Source of the DNA: Bacteroidales bacterium UBA6428
GTDB lineage: Bacteria > Bacteroidota > Bacteroidia > Bacteroidales > UBA932
Direction of reading: 5' to 3'
Length of the DNA: 20,542 nt
NCBI GenBank assembly: GCA_002437305.1
Contig: DJOW01000017.1
Coordinates: 164,794 to 185,335, forward strand
A program made the translations under genes and the position numbers. Below are positions 16,423 through 20,542 of this stretch, piece by piece. Each line of letters starts with the position of its first letter. Position 1 is the stretch's first letter. The notes beneath the pieces were generated by a model. It ran no database searches and was not told where the DNA came from. It saw only the letters and a list, made by a program, of their open reading frames with translations.

Positions 16423-18168
16423 TTACGCCAGACGGGAAGTGGCGTAGGCGATGCGGGCGAGGGTCTCGGACTTGCCGATGCGGATGATGATGTCTGCGAT
16501 GCCCAGACCGCTGGCGGCTCCGGCCAAAGCCAGACGGGTGGCGTTCATCACCTTGCCCATCGGCCACTCATTGCCTCGGATGAAGTCCTCAAGAGCCTTC
16601 TCGAAGGCTGGAACTGACCATTCTCCGGCATATTCATTGACAAAGGAAGCGACCTTGGCGACATATTCAGCGACCTCCGGCTTCCAGAACTTGTCAACGT
16701 CCTTGGCGAGGAACGGCGCTGTGGCGGCATCGTCATAGACTTTCGCGCGAGGGTCTGCCTGACGGCGAGGGTCGTTGCTCTGGGGCTCCACAGCGGCTCC
16801 GGCCTTGATTCCATACTTCTCAAAATCCTGTGGGGAAACGAAAAGATACGAGGCAATGGTCCAGAAATCCTTCACGAAAGTGGCTCTTTCCTTGATGAAC
16901 GAAACCACATTCTGAACGTACCCTTTTGTAAAGATGTGCTTGTTCAGATCCGCTCCCGATTCGTTGACCTCCGCTCCATTGGCCTTGGCGTGCACATGGT
17001 TCTCGACAACCTTCATCCCGTGTTCCTCAAGAATAGGAACGAAAAGCTCCATCAGTTCCTCGTCGGACTTCATTCGGAGATATTCCTTGTTGTACCAGCG
17101 GGCCTTCTCAGGGTTGAAGCGCGCTCCGGACTTGACGATGCGGTCGAGTGAGAAAGCCTTGATTAACTCGTCCATCGAGAATATCTCCCGGTCATCTCCT
17201 GGATTCCAACCAAGGAATGCCAGCAGATTCACGAAAGCCTCAGGGAAATAGCCGTCCTCCCTGTAGCCTCTGGAGACCTCGCCTTGGGCGTTCACCCATT
17301 GGAGAGGGAACACAGGGAAACCCAGCTTGTCCCCGTCACGCTTGCTGAGCTTGCCCTTTCCGTCCGGCTTAAGAAGCAGGGACAGGTGGGCGAAACGAGG
17401 CATCGTGTCCTCCCAGCCGAAAGCCTTGTAAAGCATATAGTGGAGCGGCAGGGACGGAAGCCATTCCTCTCCACGGATTACCTCGGTGATCTCCATAAGG
17501 TGATCGTCCACAATGTTGGCAAGGTGGTAGGTAGGCAACTCGTCTGCCCTTTTCCACAGAACCTTGTCGTCAAGTGTGTCGGTGTTCACCTCGATGTGGC
17601 CACGGATCAGGTCATCCATCCTTACTATAGTGTCAGACGGCATCTTGAAGCGGACCGTCCAGTCGGAAGTCTCCTCAAGCAGCCTCTTGACCTCGTCCTC
17701 AGGGAGGGTCAGGGAGTTGCGCATCGTCATCCTGGTCACCTGATTGTAGATGAAGGTCTGGCCGGAAGCCTCGGCCTCGGCGCGGGCCTTCTCCAGAGCC
17801 TCGGATGAGTCGAAGGCGTAGTAGGCGTAGCCGTTCTCGATCAACCGCTCTGCGTACTTGCGATAGATCCCGCGCCTCTGGCTCTGGCGGTAAGGAGCGT
17901 GAGGATGGCACTCAGAAGGGGTCTCGACAACCTTACCGTTCTCATCCACGCCTTCGTCAGGGATGATTCCGCACCAGTTCAGGGCCTCGATGATATATTC
18001 CTCTGCCCCGGGAACGAATCTGTGGGAGTCTGTGTCCTCGATTCTGATGATGAAATCGCCTCCGTGCTGTTTGGCGTAGAGGTAGTTATAGAGAGCCGTG
18101 CGGACTCCGCCCATGTGCAGCGGACCTGTCGGCGACGGCGCGAATCTTACTCTTGTCTTTCGGGTCAT
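16423..18168 (-). CDS. gltX: Glutamyl-tRNA synthetase GltX
   Basis: GltX charges tRNA-Glu with glutamate using ATP. The class I catalytic core is clear: RFAPSPTGPLHMGG at 8-21 holds the HIGH-type motif (H18-M-G-G), FIIRIEDTD follows, and the KMSKS-type motif is KLSKR (273-277). At 581 residues it is longer than the roughly 505 of typical Bacteroides GltX. The excess lies in two hydrophilic insertions in the C-terminal anticodon-binding half, around residues 385-405 (HVHAKANGAEVNESGADLN) and 453-485 (containing EPQSNDPRRQADPRAKV). The start is fixed because the catalytic motif begins at residue 6. It is transcribed towards ftsZ and sits 11 bases after a strong terminator. Confidence 0.97.
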   Translation of the reverse strand: MTRKTRVRFAPSPTGPLHMGGVRTALYNYLYAKQHGGDFIIRIEDTDSHRFVPGAEEYIIEALNWCGIIPDEGVDENGKVVETPSECHPHAPYRQSQRRGIYRKYAERLIENGYAYYAFDSSEALEKARAEAEASGQTFIYNQVTRMTMRNSLTLPEDEVKRLLEETSDWTVRFKMPSDTIVRMDDLIRGHIEVNTDTLDDKVLWKRADELPTYHLANIVDDHLMEITEVIRGEEWLPSLPLHYMLYKAFGWEDTMPRFAHLSLLLKPDGKGKLSKRDGDKLGFPVFPLQWVNAQGEVSRGYREDGYFPEAFVNLLAFLGWNPGDDREIFSMDELIKAFSLDRIVKSGARFNPEKARWYNKEYLRMKSDEELMELFVPILEEHGMKVVENHVHAKANGAEVNESGADLNKHIFTKGYVQNVVSFIKERATFVKDFWTIASYLFVSPQDFEKYGIKAGAAVEPQSNDPRRQADPRAKVYDDAATAPFLAKDVDKFWKPEVAEYVAKVASFVNEYAGEWSVPAFEKALEDFIRGNEWPMGKVMNATRLALAGAASGLGIADIIIRIGKSETLARIAYATSRLA

Positions 18169-18179
18169 AATTAAATGCT

Positions 18180-18213
18180 AAAAAAGGCCGGCCTGATTCA
18201 ACCGGGCCAGCCT
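18180..18213 (-). terminator. Intrinsic terminator after the lipoprotein gene, just before gltX
   Basis: On the minus strand AGGCTGGCC (18213-18205) pairs with GGCCGGCCT (18193-18185), nine pairs with one G-U, around an 11-base loop, and is followed at once by a run of T. It lies 12 bases past the lipoprotein stop and should end the greA operon. The T run stops only 11 bases before the gltX start codon. Confidence 0.85.
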
Positions 18214-18224
18214 CACTCATATTC

Positions 18225-19340
18225 CTAAAACTTTGAGGCCACAACCTTGCGAAGGTCGTTCTCATTCTTGATGACATCAGGAGCCAGGGTTCCGTCAACT
18301 ATCAGATAAGCTACCGGAAGGCCACGGCTGATATTGTACAGAACCGCAGCCTGAGAAGCGGCGCCCAGTCCATCGCAGACGTTGATCCACGGCAGGTTCT
18401 GACTTTTCACGGCGCTTGCCCACGCACCCTTGTCGGTGTCAAGGGACACTGAATATATCTCCAGTCCCTTAGGATGATACTCCCTGTACAGAGGCAAAAG
18501 AACATCCTGATTGAACATCTTCTGGGCGGCATCCGCAGCCTGCCAAAAATAGACAAGCACCACTTTCGAGCCAACCTCGCTGAGTTTCACCTTGGCACCG
18601 TCAACCGACGGGAGGTTCAAATCAGGGTATGACGACTCCTTGGCGTCACGAACCCTCTGACTGAGATTGAATATGTTGATCCTCTTCCCGGCCTCGTTTT
18701 TCAAAGCCTCGACATACTTGGACTCCGGATAGACTGTCATCAACGAATCGCAGGCGTTCTGAAACAGAATCGCGTCAGTCGCCTGGCTGAAGACCGGAAA
18801 GTTCTCGTTGACTTTCTGGTACAGCACCGGAATAGAAGTCAATGACTTGGAGTTCTCCATAATGTACTTTACGCGGCTTCGGTAGTAGTCAACGTAGTCC
18901 TTCGAGGCTGCCGCATTGTCGCCTGCGGCGGCATCTGCGGAGAACTTGTCCATAAACGCGGCGAAATCATCTTCTACCTGACGCAGTTTCTCACTCTCTG
19001 CGGAGCCCTCCACTGAATAATTTCCAAGGGTGTCGGAAGTGACCCTGACCTTGTCACCCTTCTGGAGAAGCAGCGACGCGATCTTTGTGTCGCCCTTGAA
19101 AAGGTAGACGAAAAGAGGTTGTCCTTTCTGTACGTCAATCTTGCATGAGTATGCCCCTGACGCATTCGTCTCGAGAGTGTCCAAAGCCACCAATGAACTT
19201 CCGGACAACTGTTTTACAACCACTTGAGCGTCCGGAGCACCGGTGAGAGTACCCTTGACCTGAACCTTGTCCGAGCAAGCGGACACAGCCGCCAAAGCAG
19301 CCGCGGCGAGAAGTACGTTCCTACAATTTCTCATATTCAT
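18225..19340 (-). CDS. Lipoprotein with DUF4369-like N-terminus and redox-dead thioredoxin-like domain
   Basis: The 371-residue protein begins with a signal peptide ending in a lipobox (V19-S-A-C22), so it should be a lipid-anchored envelope protein. Residues about 25-110 form a beta-rich DUF4369-like domain (VKGTLTGAPDAQVVVKQL), the middle is helical, and about 235-371 is a thioredoxin/AhpC-TSA-like fold (LPSVDGAKVKLSEVGSK, then VVLVYFW). Where active homologues have WCxxC, this protein has A-D270-A-A-Q273, so both redox cysteines are missing; the cis-proline region GLPVAYLIVDG remains. It is probably a binding or structural protein, not a disulfide reductase. The gene overlaps the upstream HIT gene by 20 bases (14 if the second ATG at 19334 is used). 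Confidence 0.88.
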   Translation of the reverse strand: MNMRNCRNVLLAAAALAAVSACSDKVQVKGTLTGAPDAQVVVKQLSGSSLVALDTLETNASGAYSCKIDVQKGQPLFVYLFKGDTKIASLLLQKGDKVRVTSDTLGNYSVEGSAESEKLRQVEDDFAAFMDKFSADAAAGDNAAASKDYVDYYRSRVKYIMENSKSLTSIPVLYQKVNENFPVFSQATDAILFQNACDSLMTVYPESKYVEALKNEAGKRINIFNLSQRVRDAKESSYPDLNLPSVDGAKVKLSEVGSKVVLVYFWQAADAAQKMFNQDVLLPLYREYHPKGLEIYSVSLDTDKGAWASAVKSQNLPWINVCDGLGAASQAAVLYNISRGLPVAYLIVDGTLAPDVIKNENDLRKVVASKF

Positions 19341-19725
19341 TGAATATAGCGGCGGCGATCGCCTTGTTTTCCTCAGGAGAGATCTCCAAGCGCTTTTTCT
19401 TGATGTCCATATCCGCCTCGGTCTGGAGAGGCACCAGATGGATGTGAGTGTGAGGCACTTCCATTCCGAGAACGCAGACTCCTATCCGCTGGCAAGGCAC
19501 GGCTGCCTTTATGGCTATCGCCACCTTGCGGGCGAACGACCAAAGTCCCAGATAGGTCTTCTCGTCCAGATGGAAGATATAGTCATCCTCGATGTTCTTC
19601 GGGATGACAAGAGTATGTCCTTTCGCAAGAGGGCTTATGTCCAAGAAGGCGTAGAAATCATCATTCTCAGCCACCTTGAAGGAAGGGATCTCCCCTTTTG
19701 CGATCTTTGTGAATATTGTAGCCAT
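19321..19725 (-). CDS. HIT-family (histidine triad) nucleotide-binding hydrolase
   Basis: This 134-residue cytoplasmic protein shows the histidine triad H92-T-H94-I-H96 followed by LVPL, and upstream KGHTLVIPK, both typical of the HIT superfamily (HinT-like), whose members hydrolyse phosphoramidate or related bonds on nucleotides. The N-terminus ATIFTKIAKGEIPSFKV is a normal HIT start. The physiological substrate cannot be told from sequence. It follows greA after four bases and overlaps the lipoprotein gene downstream, so the three are probably cotranscribed. Confidence 0.95.
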   Translation of the reverse strand: MATIFTKIAKGEIPSFKVAENDDFYAFLDISPLAKGHTLVIPKNIEDDYIFHLDEKTYLGLWSFARKVAIAIKAAVPCQRIGVCVLGMEVPHTHIHLVPLQTEADMDIKKKRLEISPEENKAIAAAIFNEYEKL

Positions 19726-19729
19726 CGTC

Positions 19730-20200
19730 TTAGAGCGTGATGTCGAGAATCTTGAATTTGAGGACTCCGGAAGGCACCTTGGCCTCCACGACCTCGCCCT
19801 TTGAGTGACCTATCAGAGCCTTGGCGATCGGGGTCGTGGAAGCGAGCTTCCCGTGAGCGAAATCAGCCTCGGTCTCTCCTACAATTGTGAACTCCATGAC
19901 CTGCCTCGTGGCCTCGTTCTCCACCTTGACCTTGTTCATGATCTGAACCTTGTCAGTGCCGATCTTTGACTCATCGATGACCTTGGCGTTCGCCACAAGA
20001 TCCTTGAGTTTTGCAATTTTAACCTCGAGCAACCCCTGAGCGTCACGGGCCGCGTCATATTCAGCATTCTCGGAGAGGTCCCCCTTTTCCCTTGCCTCCG
20101 CGATGGCCGCGGAGATCACTGGACGCTGCGCCAATGCGTCGGCGAGGTCCTTCTTCAACTTATCCAACCCTTCCTGGGTCATATAATGAATTTCAGCCAT
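19730..20200 (-). CDS. greA: Transcription elongation factor GreA
   Basis: GreA rescues backtracked RNA polymerase by stimulating cleavage of the nascent RNA. The 156-residue length is standard. The N-terminal coiled coil (about 8-75) carries the tip sequence EAREKGDLSENAEY with the acidic residues D41 and E44 at the same numbers as in E. coli GreA. The C-terminal FKBP-like domain includes TIVGETEAD and ends GVLKFKILDITL with the segment TPIAKALIGHSKGEVV. It is the first gene of a minus-strand operon with the HIT protein and the lipoprotein. A leader of about 160 bases is likely if the -7 element at 20368-20375 is used. Confidence 0.97.
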   Translation of the reverse strand: MAEIHYMTQEGLDKLKKDLADALAQRPVISAAIAEAREKGDLSENAEYDAARDAQGLLEVKIAKLKDLVANAKVIDESKIGTDKVQIMNKVKVENEATRQVMEFTIVGETEADFAHGKLASTTPIAKALIGHSKGEVVEAKVPSGVLKFKILDITL

Positions 20201-20234
20201 AATGAAACTAATTATGTTCCTTTTTCACACAGTC

Positions 20235-20254
20235 ACAAGTGGGCAATCACTTGT
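20235..20254. repeat. Perfect 7-bp inverted repeat upstream of greA
   Basis: ACAAGTG (20235-20241) and CACTTGT (20248-20254) are perfect inverted copies around the six-base spacer GGCAAT. They lie 35-54 bases before the greA start codon and could be an operator for a dimeric regulator or a hairpin in the greA leader. Confidence 0.5.
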
Positions 20255-20329
20255 CGGCAAATTATTTATGAATATTCTAACGGCCATTGCCCTCCGCCCT
20301 CCCTTTCGGGACCATAACATTAAAACGAA

Positions 20330-20352
20330 GTCCCGCCCTTTTCCGGCGGAAC
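20330..20352 (-). terminator. Hairpin with short T-rich tail; weak terminator or leader hairpin
   Basis: On the minus strand GTTCCGCC pairs with GGCGGGAC (eight pairs, one G-U) around a seven-base loop, followed by TTCGTTTTAATG. It lies about 95 bases past the stop of the partial ATPase gene. It may terminate that gene, or, since a -7 element lies just upstream, be part of the greA leader. Confidence 0.4.
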
Positions 20353-20367
20353 CCCTGCCTATTTCTG

Positions 20368-20375
20368 CAAATATA
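20368..20375 (-). promoter_or_regulatory. Candidate -7 promoter element for the greA operon
   Basis: On the minus strand TATATTTG matches TAnnTTTG exactly. A TTTG occurs upstream at 20392-20389 but leaves a spacer of only 13 bases, shorter than usual, so the -33 element is uncertain. A second, imperfect match, TAATTTG, lies closer to greA at 20264-20258. Confidence 0.5.
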
Positions 20376-20447
20376 GCAATTTTTCTTTCAAATAGCGAAT
20401 ATCATCGAACCTTCTCCTTCTCGGATTCTCAAGATCGCAGGGCGGCT

Positions 20448-20542
20448 CTATGCCTCTTCAAACAAAGCGTCGAGTTGGACACGGTAGTGGATGTCGTATG
20501 AGTAGGCGTTGGGCTTGAGGCCGAAAGTGGTGATGAAGGTGA
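20448..20542 (-). CDS. C-terminal end of a probable AAA-family ATP-binding protein (partial)
   Basis: The last 30 codons before a TAG stop read TFITTFGLKPNAYSYDIHYR and then VQLDALFEEA. The pattern T-(T/Y)-(F/Y)-G-L-K-x-N-x-x-S followed by a beta strand and (L/M)-D-x-L-F is a recurrent C-terminus of Bacteroidales ATPases of the AAA_14/archaeal-type ATPase families with a nuclease-like C-terminal domain. The catalytic part lies beyond the window, so the family call rests on this tail alone and is tentative. Confidence 0.5.
   Translation of the reverse strand, partial: TFITTFGLKPNAYSYDIHYRVQLDALFEEA

Noticed and set aside
16276..16617. Plus-strand open frame across the hairpin pair
   Set aside because: It runs antisense into gltX and through the palindromes, and its translation is low in complexity.
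20202..20501. Plus-strand open frame of 99 codons at the right end
   Set aside because: It crosses the greA leader and the antisense of the partial ATPase gene, which has a recognisable C-terminus; no domain in the plus frame.
1..20542. CRISPR array, transposase, integrase, tRNA or rRNA genes
   Set aside because: No repeat-spacer pattern, transposase motif or tRNA/rRNA-like segment was found; the only repeats are the short ones listed.

Overview
The window holds an almost complete dcw (division and cell wall) cluster of a Bacteroidales-type bacterium, followed by convergent housekeeping genes. Evidence for the lineage: gene order mraZ-rsmH-ftsL-ftsI-murE-mraY-murD-ftsW-murG-murC-ftsQ-ftsA-ftsZ without murF or ddl, a single C-terminal PASTA repeat on FtsI, a long MraY with the insertion seen in Bacteroides homologues, a FtsL_2-type FtsL, a DUF4369/thioredoxin-like lipoprotein, and TAnnTTTG-type -7 promoter elements. 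Base composition is moderately GC-rich, suggesting a gut Bacteroidales outside Bacteroides proper (Rikenellaceae- or Cryptobacteroides-like); genus cannot be fixed from sequence alone.

Layout. 1-345: non-coding, purine-rich leader with a 27-bp direct repeat at the left edge, four 10-bp-phased TGGAA-like boxes (probable MraZ operator) and a perfect -7 element. 346-16114: thirteen plus-strand genes, tightly spaced or overlapping (4-nt ATGA overlaps at ftsI/murE, murE/mraY, murG/murC and murC/ftsQ), reading as one operon from the mraZ promoter. Together they make lipid II in the cytoplasm and at the inner membrane (MurC, MurD, MurE, MraY, MurG; MurF must be elsewhere), polymerise and cross-link it at the septum (FtsW, FtsI), and build the division ring (FtsZ, FtsA, FtsQ, FtsL). 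MraZ probably regulates the operon; RsmH methylates 16S rRNA.

16115-16422: convergent intergenic region holding a decayed SWIM zinc-finger gene fragment (minus strand) and a pair of related REP-like hairpins. 16423-18168: gltX (minus). 18169-18224: a strong intrinsic terminator that almost touches the gltX start codon. 18225-20200: a minus-strand operon greA - HIT hydrolase - thioredoxin-like lipoprotein. The lipoprotein has lost its CxxC motif. 20201-20447: greA leader/promoter region with inverted repeats. 20448-20542: C-terminal end of a probable AAA-family ATP-binding protein running off the window.

No CRISPR array, transposase, tRNA, rRNA or phage gene was seen. I do not see a novel multi-gene system. 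The most interesting signals are small: the mraZ operator, the SWIM remnant beside the hairpin pair, the redox-dead thioredoxin-like lipoprotein, the terminator abutting gltX, and a marked excess of the hexamer GAATAT/ATATTC in every reading frame and between genes.
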